A stretch of 64,000 bases of DNA from Scandinavium manionii (GTDB lineage: Bacteria > Pseudomonadota > Gammaproteobacteria > Enterobacterales > Enterobacteriaceae), in the NCBI RefSeq assembly GCF_024764775.1, contig NZ_JALIGC010000036.1, forward strand, positions 1 through 64,000. Direction: 5' to 3'. The translations under genes were made by a program, and so were the position numbers. The notes under the pieces are model-generated. The model was given only the letters and a program-made list of their open reading frames with translations, did no database searches and had not been told where the DNA came from. Position 1 is the first letter of the stretch. Each line of letters starts with the position of its first letter. Of the stretch, positions 8,754 through 20,187 are shown piece by piece.

Positions 8754-9164
8754 TTACTGTTGCGCTGGCTGTTGCAAAATAGTCCGGCGCAAATCCCGCC
8801 ACTCTCCCGTATCCATACTATCTGCCGCCAGCCACAGGTGCATTTTCTTGCGTCCATCGACCCGCCGTAGACGCAGCATCATGCCGCTGTTCAGCACCCA
8901 GGGTGTACCCAGTAGGTCCCACTCCTGGTTTTGCCAGCGCAGACGAGAATCTATCAGCAGTTTTATCTCTCCCTGAGTGCCGTTAATCCGCCGCTGGCTG
9001 CGCACGCAGTCAAATACCACCAGCGACAGTAGCAGCAGCCATAACGGCGTATAGCTCAGCGGCCATGGCATCAGCAAAATAAAAGCCGCCACCAGACCGT
9101 GGAGTAATAAAGAGACCCATTGCGCGCGCCATGAGACGCGTAGATCAGATTGCCACAGGACCAC
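8754..9164 (-). CDS. ygfX: YgfX/CptA inner-membrane protein
   Basis: Small inner-membrane protein of 136 residues encoded after sdhE. Two hydrophobic segments (about residues 14-35 and 38-52) are followed by a hydrophilic C-terminal region ending in an RDLRRTILQQ helix. The GTG at 9164 matches the start of the E. coli homologue and overlaps sdhE by 20 nt, implying translational coupling. In E. coli it has been proposed as a toxin (CptA) affecting MreB/FtsZ, and in Serratia as a partner of SdhE; neither role can be read from the sequence. Confidence 0.85.
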   Translation of the reverse strand: MVLWQSDLRVSWRAQWVSLLLHGLVAAFILLMPWPLSYTPLWLLLLSLVVFDCVRSQRRINGTQGEIKLLIDSRLRWQNQEWDLLGTPWVLNSGMMLRLRRVDGRKKMHLWLAADSMDTGEWRDLRRTILQQPAQQ

Positions 9165-9411
9165 GTTCCCGATTCCGCGTTTGAATAAGTTGCACCATCC
9201 GTTGCATTTCCGCATCCGCTGGCTTGCCGTGATTCATCAGCCAGTTGAACAAATCCGGGTCGTCGCATTCCAGAAGACGAATAAACAGCGCTTTATCGCC
9301 GTCGCTCAGTGTGTCGTACTCATACTCAAAAAACGGCATGATGGAAATATCGAGCTCGCGCATTCCCCGACGGCACGCCCAGTGGATTCGGGCTTTATTG
9401 TTGATGTCCAT
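9145..9411 (-). CDS. sdhE: FAD assembly factor SdhE
   Basis: An 88-residue protein that promotes covalent attachment of FAD to SdhA and FrdA. The conserved RGxxE motif (RRGMRELD) needed for function is at residues 15-19, followed by the acidic helical bundle FLECDDPDLFNWLM-type region. Length equals E. coli SdhE. It is divergent from ygfZ and overlaps ygfX, with which it forms an operon. Confidence 0.95.
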   Translation of the reverse strand: MDINNKARIHWACRRGMRELDISIMPFFEYEYDTLSDGDKALFIRLLECDDPDLFNWLMNHGKPADAEMQRMVQLIQTRNRERGPVAI

Positions 9412-9658
9412 GTTGTCCTTCCTGAATATCGATACAAAGTAGTTTAACGCGTTTTATTCACTTACATTACAGCAATATTGGTAATTGCGGCGCTGTTTCA
9501 GAGAAATACCTTACAGAATGAAAGGCATTACATTATTTTCCACGCCGCCTCGTAAAACAGAATAATGGCACAAATGGACTTCGGAAAGGGCTTGCAATGC
9601 GCAATAGCTCTTTTACCATGAGTCATTAACACTGCGTTAAGCTATTCAGGACACGACT

Positions 9659-10642
9659 ATGGCTTTTACTCCTTTTCCTCCACGCCAGCCCTCTTCTTCT
9701 GCACGTTTGCCGTTAACGCTGATGACCCTCGATGACTGGGCACTGGCAACCCTTAGCGGTAAAGACGGCGAAAGCTATTTGCAGGGCCAGGTGACGGCAG
9801 ATGTCGCACAATTGACCGAACATCAGCATTTGCTGGTGGCGCATTGTGATCCGAAAGGCAAGATGTGGAGCAATCTGCGTCTGTTCCGCGAACCGGAAGG
9901 CTTCGCCTGGATTGAGCGCCGTAACCTGCGCGACGCACAGCTCACCGAACTTAAGAAATACGCCGTGTTCTCGAAAGTGAGCATTGCCGCTGACGACAGC
10001 CGTGTGCTGCTCGGCGTGGCCGGTTTCCAGGCGCGCGCGGCACTGGCGAATATCTTTGCTACGCTTCCAGATAACGAAAACCACACCGTTCGCGACGGTG
10101 ACAGCACCCTGCTGTGGTTGGAATACCCTGCCGAGCGTTTCCTGCTGGTTGTCAGTGAAGAAACGGCCCACCGCGTGACCGACGCACTGCGTGGCGAAGC
10201 CGCGCTGAACAATAGCCAACAATGGCTGGCACTGAATATCGAAGCCGGTCTTCCGGTTATCGACACGGTAAATAGCGCGCAGTTTATTCCTCAGGCCACC
10301 AATATTCAGGCACTTGGCGGCATCAGCTTTAAAAAAGGCTGCTATACCGGTCAGGAAATGGTGGCCCGTGCGAAATTCCGCGGCGCTAACAAGCGTGCTC
10401 TGTGGTCTTTGGCCGGAAACGCCAGCCGCGTGCCGGAAGCCGGTGAAGACCTCGAACTGCAGATGGGTGAAAACTGGCGTCGGACAGGCACCGTGCTGGC
10501 AGCCGTTCAGCTCGATGATGGGAGCGTGCGTGTTCAGGTGGTGATGAATAACGACATGGAGCCTGACAGCGTATTCCGCGTGCGTGATGATGCCGGTTCG
10601 CTGCACATTGAACCATTGCCGTACTCACTCGAAGAAGCCTGA
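9659..10642 (+). CDS. ygfZ: tRNA-modifying / Fe-S cluster maintenance protein YgfZ
   Basis: Folate-binding GcvT-like protein that supports Fe-S enzymes such as MiaB under oxidative stress. The 327 residues include the family signature KKGCYTGQEMVAR, whose Cys is essential for function. It lacks the catalytic setting of true aminomethyltransferases. A 247-bp AT-rich gap separates it from divergent sdhE and presumably holds both promoters. A weak TTGCAA-16-TACCAT match lies at 9592-9619. Confidence 0.94.
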   Translation: MAFTPFPPRQPSSSARLPLTLMTLDDWALATLSGKDGESYLQGQVTADVAQLTEHQHLLVAHCDPKGKMWSNLRLFREPEGFAWIERRNLRDAQLTELKKYAVFSKVSIAADDSRVLLGVAGFQARAALANIFATLPDNENHTVRDGDSTLLWLEYPAERFLLVVSEETAHRVTDALRGEAALNNSQQWLALNIEAGLPVIDTVNSAQFIPQATNIQALGGISFKKGCYTGQEMVARAKFRGANKRALWSLAGNASRVPEAGEDLELQMGENWRRTGTVLAAVQLDDGSVRVQVVMNNDMEPDSVFRVRDDAGSLHIEPLPYSLEEA

Positions 10643-10712
10643 CGAGCCTGTCGTCGGGTTTAATTGGGCATGACGACAGCAATTTTATACAAAACAGACG
10701 CGGAGGGGTGAC

Positions 10713-11537
10713 GTGTTATTGAATAACAAAGAGCAAACTCACTTCCACCGCATCGACACGCTGGGTGGCATCGATATGCTACAGGCGCGCTATTACAAGC
10801 AGCGCTTTGCGCGGCATGTGCATGACACCTTCTGCATCGGCGTTATCGATCAGGGTGCGCAGCGCTTTTATCGCTCCGGTGCCGAGCACGTCGCGCCGCG
10901 CGGAGACATCATTATTGTTAACGCCGACGATGTGCATACCGGAAGCTCTGAGCTCGAGCACGGCTGGGCATATCGCGCTATTTATCCGCACCCGGATATG
11001 CTGAATAACATTCTCCGCCAGGTGCCGGACGGCAAGGATTTCATCCCCTGGTTCCCCGACGCGGTTATTCACGATCCAGGCCTTTCAGAGCAGCTCCTGC
11101 TGACCTTCAGCATGCTAGGTAAAGAAGGCAATAATTTGCTGAAAGAAACCCTGCTGCTCTCATCCCTGACATTGCTCAGCGTTCGCTATAGCCGCACGCG
11201 AAAAGTGCCGCCTGAACTTCCCGCCGCGACCCAACGTATTTTGCAGGCTAAAGAGTTGATCGATAGCTGTCCGGAAGAAGAGCATACTCTGACCCGGCTG
11301 GCGCAACTGGCTGGCCTCAGCCACTGGCATTTCCTCAGGCAATTCAAAGTGGTCACCGGTATGACCCCGCATGCTTATCTGATACAGGCTCGGTTGCGCA
11401 AAGCCCGCACACTGCTGCGCCAGGGCTTCACCATTCTCGATACCTCAGTCAGTTGTGGTTTCACCGATCAAAGTCATTTCCATCGTCACTTCAAAAATTC
11501 GGTTGGGCTGACCCCGGGAGAATTTATCAAAGCCTGA
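10713..11537 (+). CDS. AraC-family transcriptional regulator
   Basis: A 274-residue regulator with an N-terminal cupin-like AraC ligand-binding domain (HVHDTFCIGVI.QG, about residues 30-90) and a C-terminal double helix-turn-helix (about 180-274; LAQLAGLSHWHFLRQFK and VSCGFTDQSHFHRHFK). The GTG start has a strong GGAGG 5-9 nt upstream. It lies 90 bp before azlC in the same direction, so it most likely controls that exporter pair, probably in response to an amino acid. This unit is absent from the corresponding place in E. coli K-12. The specific ligand is unknown. Confidence 0.88.
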   Translation: MLLNNKEQTHFHRIDTLGGIDMLQARYYKQRFARHVHDTFCIGVIDQGAQRFYRSGAEHVAPRGDIIIVNADDVHTGSSELEHGWAYRAIYPHPDMLNNILRQVPDGKDFIPWFPDAVIHDPGLSEQLLLTFSMLGKEGNNLLKETLLLSSLTLLSVRYSRTRKVPPELPAATQRILQAKELIDSCPEEEHTLTRLAQLAGLSHWHFLRQFKVVTGMTPHAYLIQARLRKARTLLRQGFTILDTSVSCGFTDQSHFHRHFKNSVGLTPGEFIKA

Positions 11538-11627
11538 GGCGTTCAGTCTGAGCAATAATATCCAATACACCGCCCCGCCTGTTCTGTAGCGTTAACAACA
11601 CCTCCGTAAAATCAGTTAACGTATCCC

Positions 11628-12350
11628 ATGAGAAAAGCCATCATTGATTCCAGCACTTATTATGATCAACGCCGCTCGTCGTTTATGCGCGGCGCGATAG
11701 AAATGCTGCCCTTGTGCGTGTCGGTTATCCCATGGGGGATCCTCGCCGGTTCGATGGCGATTCAGGCAGGACTAACGTTTTGGCAAAGCATTGGCATGTC
11801 AGCCATTATTTTCGCCGGTGCGGCTCAGCTGGTAACGCTGGGGATGACCATGGCCGGAGCCAGCGTAGTCACGATTATGGTGTCGGTATTTTTTATTACT
11901 TCCCAACATTTTATTTATGGTCTGACAATGCGGGAATTTGTTTCCTGTCTGAAAACCAAAGTACGCTTACCGATTGGTTTTTTGCTGACGGATGAATTAT
12001 TCGCACTCAGCGAGACCAAAGACAAACGTACAGAATTAACGCCGGGTTATTTGCTGGGGGCCGGGCTGACGTTTTATCTCTCGTGGAATATTTTCAGCAT
12101 AATGGGTATTATTATGGCCTCGTCCGTACCGAATCTCGATAAATATCATCTGGATTACTCTATCGTCGCCACCTTTATCACTATTGTGGTACCGATGATA
12201 AAGAAAATAAGTACTCTCGCGGGTGTGACGGTATCACTGGTGCTGTCGATGGTACTGAGCTATTACCAGTTTGAAGGGGCAATTGTGCTGGCTGGCCTGT
12301 GCGGCATGTTCTCTTCGGTCATTGTATCGGTTATGGCTAAGGAGCAATAA
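11628..12350 (+). CDS. azlC: AzlC-family branched-chain amino-acid exporter, large subunit
   Basis: A 240-residue membrane protein with repeated hydrophobic segments and the AzlC-type core (PWGILAGSMAIQAGL, AGAAQLVTLGMTMAG, SQHFIYGLTMR). Paired with AzlD it forms an exporter of branched-chain amino acids or analogues (B. subtilis AzlCD, E. coli YgaZH). There is no clear Shine-Dalgarno at the ATG used, and an internal ATG at 11683 is the alternative. The stop overlaps the azlD start by one base (TAATG). Confidence 0.85.
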   Translation: MRKAIIDSSTYYDQRRSSFMRGAIEMLPLCVSVIPWGILAGSMAIQAGLTFWQSIGMSAIIFAGAAQLVTLGMTMAGASVVTIMVSVFFITSQHFIYGLTMREFVSCLKTKVRLPIGFLLTDELFALSETKDKRTELTPGYLLGAGLTFYLSWNIFSIMGIIMASSVPNLDKYHLDYSIVATFITIVVPMIKKISTLAGVTVSLVLSMVLSYYQFEGAIVLAGLCGMFSSVIVSVMAKEQ

Positions 12351-12664
12351 TGAGCTGGATCCTGATTCTGGCGCTGGCGGCAATCGTCTTTTTCAATCGC
12401 TATGTGTTTCTTGAACCGAATGTGCCGTTGAAAATACCGGGCATTATTAATAAAGCCTTAAAGTATTCCGCCCCGTGTTTACTGACCGCTATTTGCGGCC
12501 CGATTATTTTGATGGATCACGGCGTGGTTCGATCGTTTCCCCTGAATCCTTATTTTGTGGCCGCCATTTTTAGCATCATCATTTCACTTGTCATCCGCAA
12601 TATTGTCAGCGCCGTGCTATTAAGTCTGGCGATATTTTATGGCATTACTTATTTTTTACAGTAA
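12350..12664 (+). CDS. azlD: AzlD-family exporter, small subunit
   Basis: A 104-residue protein with about four hydrophobic segments, beginning MSWILILALAAIVFFNRY, the expected topology of AzlD/YgaH. Translationally coupled to azlC through TAATG. Substrate unproven; the family exports branched-chain amino acids. Confidence 0.85.
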   Translation: MSWILILALAAIVFFNRYVFLEPNVPLKIPGIINKALKYSAPCLLTAICGPIILMDHGVVRSFPLNPYFVAAIFSIIISLVIRNIVSAVLLSLAIFYGITYFLQ

Positions 12665-12692
12665 GTTCAAACCGATGCACAAGGCCATCCCG

Positions 12693-12723
12693 CCGGAGGT
12701 CAGCAATATGGACTGGCCTCCGG
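12693..12723. terminator. Hairpin between convergent azlD and trhA
   Basis: CCGGAGGTCAG / CTGGCCTCCGG, an 11-bp stem with one G-T pair and a 9-nt loop. No long U-tract follows on either strand, so termination is inferred mainly from position. Confidence 0.5.
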
Positions 12724-12745
12724 GAGGTTTAGCCGTCCCCGGAGA

Positions 12746-13405
12746 TCAAACTTTCCCAACGTAGAGGTAAATTGCCAGAAAATGACAGACGCTGCCCCCA
12801 AGGACAAAGCCATGCCAGATGGCGTGATTGTAGGGAATACGCTTGCAGACATAGAAGATGACCCCGAGAGAGTAAATCACCCCACCTGCGGCCAGTAGTG
12901 TGATGCCACCCGCCGACAGCTTCACCGCCAGTTGATACACCACAATCAGCGACAGCCAGCCCATCATCAGATAGGTCACCAGCGACAGCACTTTAAAGCG
13001 GTGCGCGATGGTCAGTTTGAACAGAATACCGAGCAGCGCCAGGCTCCAGATAACAACCATTAATCCGCGTGCCAGCCCTGAATCCAGCCCCACCAGCAGA
13101 AACGGCGTGTAGGTCCCGGCAATTAACAGATAAATCGCGCAGTGGTCGAATTTCTTCAGCCAGAGCTTGGCGCGCTGATGCGGGACGGCGTGGTAAAGCG
13201 TGGACGCGAGAAACAGCAGGATCATGCTGCCGCCATAAAGACTGTAGCTGGCAATCGCCGTTGCGCTGGCGTTGGCATCCACGGCCTGCACCAGCAGCAA
13301 CACCAGACCGACAATTCCAAACACCAGCCCGATACCGTGGCTGATGCTATTGGCGATTTCCTCCGCCAGTGAATAACCCTGCGTAATTAATGGTTTGCTA
13401 ACCAT
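12746..13405 (-). CDS. trhA: TrhA/YqfA, hemolysin III-family membrane protein
   Basis: A 219-residue protein with seven predicted membrane segments and the PAQR/hemolysin III signature: SHGIGLVFGIVG near the start, STLYHAVPH around residue 70, and a C-terminal HAIWHGFVL..CHF metal-binding-type His cluster. E. coli TrhA has been linked to membrane energetics; the name hemolysin is historical. Single gene convergent with azlD. The 160 bp upstream is AT-rich and holds its promoter. Confidence 0.88.
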   Translation of the reverse strand: MVSKPLITQGYSLAEEIANSISHGIGLVFGIVGLVLLLVQAVDANASATAIASYSLYGGSMILLFLASTLYHAVPHQRAKLWLKKFDHCAIYLLIAGTYTPFLLVGLDSGLARGLMVVIWSLALLGILFKLTIAHRFKVLSLVTYLMMGWLSLIVVYQLAVKLSAGGITLLAAGGVIYSLGVIFYVCKRIPYNHAIWHGFVLGGSVCHFLAIYLYVGKV

Positions 13406-13566
13406 GCTGCACTCCGAGAGGATAAAAATACGTTAACGCATCACTAGCCTATCTGAGAATGATTCTAGTGAACACCTGTTAGCTAAAATAAAAAGACACC
13501 ATTTAACTAAACATTAAAAATCATAAAGTTAAACTCAATTTTCAACGCACAGATGTTTCCTAAAAA

Positions 13567-13878
13567 TCAAACACACTGAAATTCAATGACATAAAATTGC
13601 TGCTGATCGGGGTAGATCTCCGCAATCACCGCTTTCAGCTCAGGCAGCGTCATGTTTTCCTGCTGCGCGTGTTGTTCAGTCAGGGAATCCAGGGTCACCT
13701 CTGAGGTGGCGGTCACTTTGATGGTGCAAAAATAGCCGTCATCTTCAAAACGCCCTACGCGCAGGACATCGCCTGTTTTGAAGTGTGATTCGCTGGCGTC
13801 CCGGATGGTGATGGTCTTACGCCTGGCCAGAATGTCTTCCTGAAAGCGTTGAAAAAAAGTGATGTCGTTCGGGGCCAT
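13567..13878 (-). CDS. yqfB: N4-acetylcytidine amidohydrolase (YqfB)
   Basis: A 103-residue ASCH-domain enzyme that hydrolyses N4-acetylcytidine to cytidine and acetate. The ATG at 13878 gives the E. coli length. The active-site Lys and Thr lie in RRKTITIRD (residues 20-28), and the catalytic Glu in the LPELKAVIAEIYP segment. It is divergent from the RpiR regulator with start codons only 32 bp apart, so their promoters overlap each other's coding regions. Confidence 0.9.
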   Translation of the reverse strand: MAPNDITFFQRFQEDILARRKTITIRDASESHFKTGDVLRVGRFEDDGYFCTIKVTATSEVTLDSLTEQHAQQENMTLPELKAVIAEIYPDQQQFYVIEFQCV

Positions 13879-13910
13879 GTTATGATTCCTGTATTGAATT
13901 TGCCGGATGA

Positions 13911-14657
13911 GTGCCTGCCAACGTGAGTCTTTTCTCCCACGCCGCCATCGCAAGTCTCAACAATCTTGAGATGATGGTCTATCAGTATGTCATTAAAAAT
14001 CGTGACAAAGTCATGTATATGACGATTCGCGAGCTGGCCGATGTGGCGGGTGTTTCCACAACTACCGTGCTGCGCTTCTGCCGGAAGCTGAACTGCGAAG
14101 GCTATTCCGAATTTCGGGTACGTTTTAAACTGTATCTGGAACAAGATGAGCCGCAGCAAAGCCAGTTTGCAGCCAGTGAAATTATCAGTTTTTTCAAAAG
14201 CGTCAATAATGAAGATTTTGATAAGCTCATTGATGAAGCTGTGGATATTATCCTGGCGTCGGAACGTATTATATTTGTTGGTGCGGGAACGTCTGGCGCA
14301 TTAGCCAAATATGGCGCACGTTTTTTCTCTAACGTCGGAAAATTCAGTAATCATATCGACGATCCTTATTTCCCGGTCACCAATGACATGGCCAAAAATG
14401 CACTGGCAATTGTGCTTTCCGTTTCCGGTGAAACCGAAGAGATCCTGCGCTTCGCTGGCCAGTTCAGTCTGCACCGCTGCAAGGTGCTATCAATCACCAG
14501 TCACGAGCACTCACGACTTGCCAGGCTTGCCGACTTTAATCTCTCCTGGCATATATCGCCGATCCGCATTGGTGGCGTCTACGATATTACAACGCAAATA
14601 CCGGTTATTTATATTCTTGAAACTCTCGGTCGTAAACTGGCGAAAAAACTGGCATAA
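13911..14657 (+). CDS. MurR/RpiR-family transcriptional regulator
   Basis: A 248-residue regulator with an N-terminal winged HTH (about residues 1-77; IRELADVAGVSTTTVLRFCRK) and a C-terminal SIS phosphosugar-binding domain (about 110-235; GAGTSGALAKYGARFF, LSVSGETEEI). GTG 13911 is used; GTG 13923 is equally possible because neither has a strong ribosome-binding site. It lies 119 bp upstream of bglA in the same direction, so it probably senses a phosphorylated sugar such as a 6-phospho-beta-glucoside. E. coli bglA has no such neighbour. Confidence 0.86.
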   Translation: MPANVSLFSHAAIASLNNLEMMVYQYVIKNRDKVMYMTIRELADVAGVSTTTVLRFCRKLNCEGYSEFRVRFKLYLEQDEPQQSQFAASEIISFFKSVNNEDFDKLIDEAVDIILASERIIFVGAGTSGALAKYGARFFSNVGKFSNHIDDPYFPVTNDMAKNALAIVLSVSGETEEILRFAGQFSLHRCKVLSITSHEHSRLARLADFNLSWHISPIRIGGVYDITTQIPVIYILETLGRKLAKKLA

Positions 14658-14680
14658 AAAAACGCCCTGTTTTTTGGATG

Positions 14681-14709
14681 TAACAAATTACCTAATGCTG
14701 AATTTGTTA
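14681..14709. promoter_or_regulatory. Inverted repeat upstream of bglA, candidate RpiR operator
   Basis: TAACAAATT at 14681-14689 and AATTTGTTA at 14701-14709 are exact inverted copies with an 11-bp spacer, so half-site centres are 20 bp apart, two helical turns. No U-tract follows, which argues against a terminator. Position between the regulator and bglA suggests a dimer-binding operator. Confidence 0.5.
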
Positions 14710-14776
14710 TATCGTGACATTTAACTCCCCTTTGTTAGACTCATTCCCATCAGTAATATCAGTGGGAACGACAACG

Positions 14777-16210
14777 ATGAAAAAATTAACCTTACCTAAA
14801 GACTTTTTATGGGGTGGCGCAGTGGCGGCACACCAGGTTGAAGGCGGCTGGAACAAAGGCGGCAAAGGCCCGAGCATTTGCGACGTGCTGACCGGCGGCG
14901 CACACGGCGTGCCACGCGAGATTACCGACCAGGTTGAGCCGGGTAAATACTACCCGAACCACGAAGCCATCGAATTCTATGACCACTACAAAGAAGACAT
15001 TAAGCTGTTCGCTGAAATGGGCTTCAAATGCTTCCGCACCTCGATTGCCTGGACCCGAATCTTCCCGAAAGGCGACGAGACTCAGCCGAATGAAGAAGGG
15101 CTGAAATTCTACGACGACATGTTCGACGAGTTGCTCAAATACAACATCGAACCGGTAATCACCCTTTCCCACTTCGAGATGCCGCTGCATCTGGTGCAGG
15201 AATACGGCGGCTGGACTAACCGTAAAGTGGTTGATTTCTTTGTGCGTTTTTCCGAAGTGGTGTTCGAGCGATATAAGAGCAAGGTCAAATACTGGATGAC
15301 CTTCAACGAAATCAATAACCAGCGCAACTGGCGTGCGCCATTGTTCGGCTACTGCTGCTCCGGCGTGGTGTATACCGAACACGACAACCCGGAAGAAGTG
15401 ATGTATCAGGTGTTGCATCACCAGTTCATTGCCAGCGCGCTGGCGGTTAAAGCGGCTCGTGAAATTAACCCGGAAATGCAGGTGGGTTGCATGCTGGCGA
15501 TGGTGCCGCTGTATCCATTCTCCTGCAAACCGGATGACATAATGTTTGCCCAGGAATCCATGCGCGAGCGCTACGTCTTTACTGATGTCCAGCTACGCGG
15601 CTATTACCCGACTTATGTGCTCAATGAATGGGAACGACGTGGATTTAACATTGCCATGGAAGATGGCGATGCGGAGATCCTGCGCGATGGCACCTGCGCG
15701 TACCTCGGTTTTAGCTACTACATGACCAACGCGGTGAAAGCAGAAGGCGGCAGCGGTGATGCGATTTCAGGCTTCGAAGGCAGCGTGCCAAACCCGCACG
15801 TCAAAGCCTCCGACTGGGGCTGGCAGATTGACCCGGTTGGCCTGCGTTACGCAATGTGCGAGCTGTATGAACGTTATCAGAAGCCGCTGTTTATCGTTGA
15901 AAACGGTTTTGGCGCGTATGACAAAGTCGAAGAAGACGGCAGTATTAATGATGATTACCGTATTGATTATCTGCGGGCGCACGTAGAAGAGATGATGAAG
16001 GCTGTGACGCACGACGGCGTGGACCTGATGGGCTACACCCCATGGGGCTGCATTGATTGCGTCTCCTTCACCACCGGCCAGTACAGCAAACGCTACGGCT
16101 TCATTTATGTGAACAAGCATGATGACGGTACTGGCGATATGGCGCGTTCGCGTAAGAAGAGCTTTAACTGGTATAAAGAAGTGATTGCGAGTAACGGCGA
16201 GAAACTGTAA
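14777..16210 (+). CDS. bglA: 6-phospho-beta-glucosidase BglA (GH1)
   Basis: Cytoplasmic enzyme splitting phosphorylated beta-glucosides such as arbutin-6-phosphate delivered by PTS. The 477 residues show GH1 motifs: the N-terminal FLWGGAVAAHQVEGG, acid/base Glu in TFNEINNQ and nucleophile Glu in IVENGFGAYD. Phosphosubstrate enzymes also have the C-terminal SxxxxxxKRYGFIYV region seen here. ATG 14777 matches the E. coli N-terminus within two residues. An RpiR-type regulator and a 29-bp inverted repeat precede it. Confidence 0.95.
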   Translation: MKKLTLPKDFLWGGAVAAHQVEGGWNKGGKGPSICDVLTGGAHGVPREITDQVEPGKYYPNHEAIEFYDHYKEDIKLFAEMGFKCFRTSIAWTRIFPKGDETQPNEEGLKFYDDMFDELLKYNIEPVITLSHFEMPLHLVQEYGGWTNRKVVDFFVRFSEVVFERYKSKVKYWMTFNEINNQRNWRAPLFGYCCSGVVYTEHDNPEEVMYQVLHHQFIASALAVKAAREINPEMQVGCMLAMVPLYPFSCKPDDIMFAQESMRERYVFTDVQLRGYYPTYVLNEWERRGFNIAMEDGDAEILRDGTCAYLGFSYYMTNAVKAEGGSGDAISGFEGSVPNPHVKASDWGWQIDPVGLRYAMCELYERYQKPLFIVENGFGAYDKVEEDGSINDDYRIDYLRAHVEEMMKAVTHDGVDLMGYTPWGCIDCVSFTTGQYSKRYGFIYVNKHDDGTGDMARSRKKSFNWYKEVIASNGEKL

Positions 16211-16220
16211 TTGCATCCTT

Positions 16221-16287
16221 GCCCGGTGGCGCTTCGCTGACCGGGCCTACTGGGATTGCAGGCCCTGCAAGCAACGCGTCGCCGGGC
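16221..16287. repeat. REP pair (BIME) after bglA
   Basis: GCCCGGTGGCGCTTCG...CCGGGCCTAC at 16221-16250 is a REP hairpin. A second, inverted and degenerate copy ending GCCGGGC follows at 16261-16287. It occupies the space between convergent bglA and ygfF. Confidence 0.75.
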
Positions 16288-16298
16288 GAAATCCAACG

Positions 16299-17042
16299 CT
16301 ATCTCCCACCCGCGATATCCATAAAACTCCCGGTCACATACGACGCTTTGGCGCTCAACAGCCAGACAATCGCCTGGGCCACTTCTTCGGGCTGGCCGCC
16401 GCGCAGCATCGGCAATGCTGATTTTACGCGATCCACGCGTCCTGGCTCACCGCCGGATGCATGCATTTCGGTATAAATAAGCCCTGGACGCACACAGTTT
16501 ACGCGAATACCTTGCGCCGCCACTTCCAGCGCCAGCCCGGTAGTGAGCGAGTCGACCGCCCCTTTTGACGCCGCGTAGTCAATGTATTCGAAAGGCGCGC
16601 CCAGCCGCGACGCAGCAGAAGAAACGTTAACGATCGCCCCGCCCTTTCCGCCGTGTTTATGCGACATACGCTTCACCGCTTCGCGGCTGCAAAGGAAATA
16701 CCCGGTGACGTTGGTCGCCAGCACGTGATTAATTCGCTCGGCGGTCAGATTTTCGATGGTGCTCTGCTGAAACAAAATCCCGGCGTTATTCACCAGTGCC
16801 GTCAATGGCTCACCTTCTCTGTCGAGCGCCTCAAATAGCGACATCACCTGCGTTTCATCGCTGATGTCCGCGCGCACGGCGAACGCTTTTCCGCCCTTTT
16901 CGATAATCTCGTTCACCACCTGCGTGGCGGCGTTGACGTTATGGTGGTAGTTCACCGCGACGGTGTAGCCTTCCTGCGCCAGTTGTAACGCTGTCGCTTT
17001 GCCAATTCCCCGGCTAGCGCCAGTGACCAGTGCAATACCCAT
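16299..17042 (-). CDS. ygfF: SDR-family oxidoreductase YgfF
   Basis: A 247-residue short-chain dehydrogenase with the cofactor motif TGASRGIGKA, NNAG, catalytic Ser in NVSSAAS and YIDYAASKGA supplying the YxxxK pair. It follows the E. coli YgfF sequence closely throughout, including the HASGGEPGRV segment. Related to glucose/3-oxoacyl-ACP-reductase-like SDRs; the substrate is unknown. Single gene transcribed away from gcvP's terminator. Confidence 0.9.
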   Translation of the reverse strand: MGIALVTGASRGIGKATALQLAQEGYTVAVNYHHNVNAATQVVNEIIEKGGKAFAVRADISDETQVMSLFEALDREGEPLTALVNNAGILFQQSTIENLTAERINHVLATNVTGYFLCSREAVKRMSHKHGGKGGAIVNVSSAASRLGAPFEYIDYAASKGAVDSLTTGLALEVAAQGIRVNCVRPGLIYTEMHASGGEPGRVDRVKSALPMLRGGQPEEVAQAIVWLLSAKASYVTGSFMDIAGGR

Positions 17043-17059
17043 GCTATTCTCCCAAAGGA

Positions 17060-17079
17060 AAGGGCGCCTAAGCGCCCTT
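17060..17079 (-). terminator. Terminator after gcvP
   Basis: AAGGGCGC-CTAA-GCGCCCTT, a perfect 8-bp stem placed 22 bp after the gcvP stop and before ygfF. The following TCCTTTG is only partly U-rich. Confidence 0.55.
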
Positions 17080-17101
17080 GAAAGATAGATTATTCAGTTA
17101 A

Positions 17102-19975
<2,874 letters not shown>

Positions 19976-20026
19976 GAGCGATGGTTCCTGAAACGTGCAG
20001 TGAATCGGTAATGTCTTAACTAACAT

Positions 20027-20056
20027 GCCCGGTGGCGCTGTCGCTTACCGGGCCTA
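20027..20056. repeat. REP element between gcvH and gcvP
   Basis: GCCCGGTGGCGCTGTCGCTTACCGGGC forms a REP-type hairpin followed by CTAC. It has the same core as the copies after bglA and ygfA. Confidence 0.75.
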
Positions 20057-20072
20057 CACTATGAATCCGCAA

Positions 20073-20178
20073 ATATTTCGCGTAGTGGGAAGGCGGCGAC
20101 GCAGCAAATCCCCAGGAGCTTACATGAGTAAGTGACTGGGGTGCGCGAGGAAGCCAACGCCCCCACAACGTGAAATAT
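20073..20178. repeat. ERIC (IRU) element between gcvH and gcvP
   Basis: The centre contains the two classic ERIC core strings, here CAAATCCCCAGGAGCTTACAT and AGTAAGTGACTGGGGTGCGCG in slightly diverged form, flanked by inverted ends ATATTTC (20073) and GAAATAT (20172). About 106 bp, so it is a shortened copy relative to the usual 127 bp. It lies inside the gcvTHP operon and will be transcribed as a large hairpin. Confidence 0.9.
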
Positions 20179-20187
20179 GAAGCGTAT

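Noticed and set aside
13452..13475. Fur-box-like TGAGAATGATTCTA upstream of trhA
   Set aside because: Agrees with the 19-bp Fur consensus at only about 12 positions, and trhA has no iron link.
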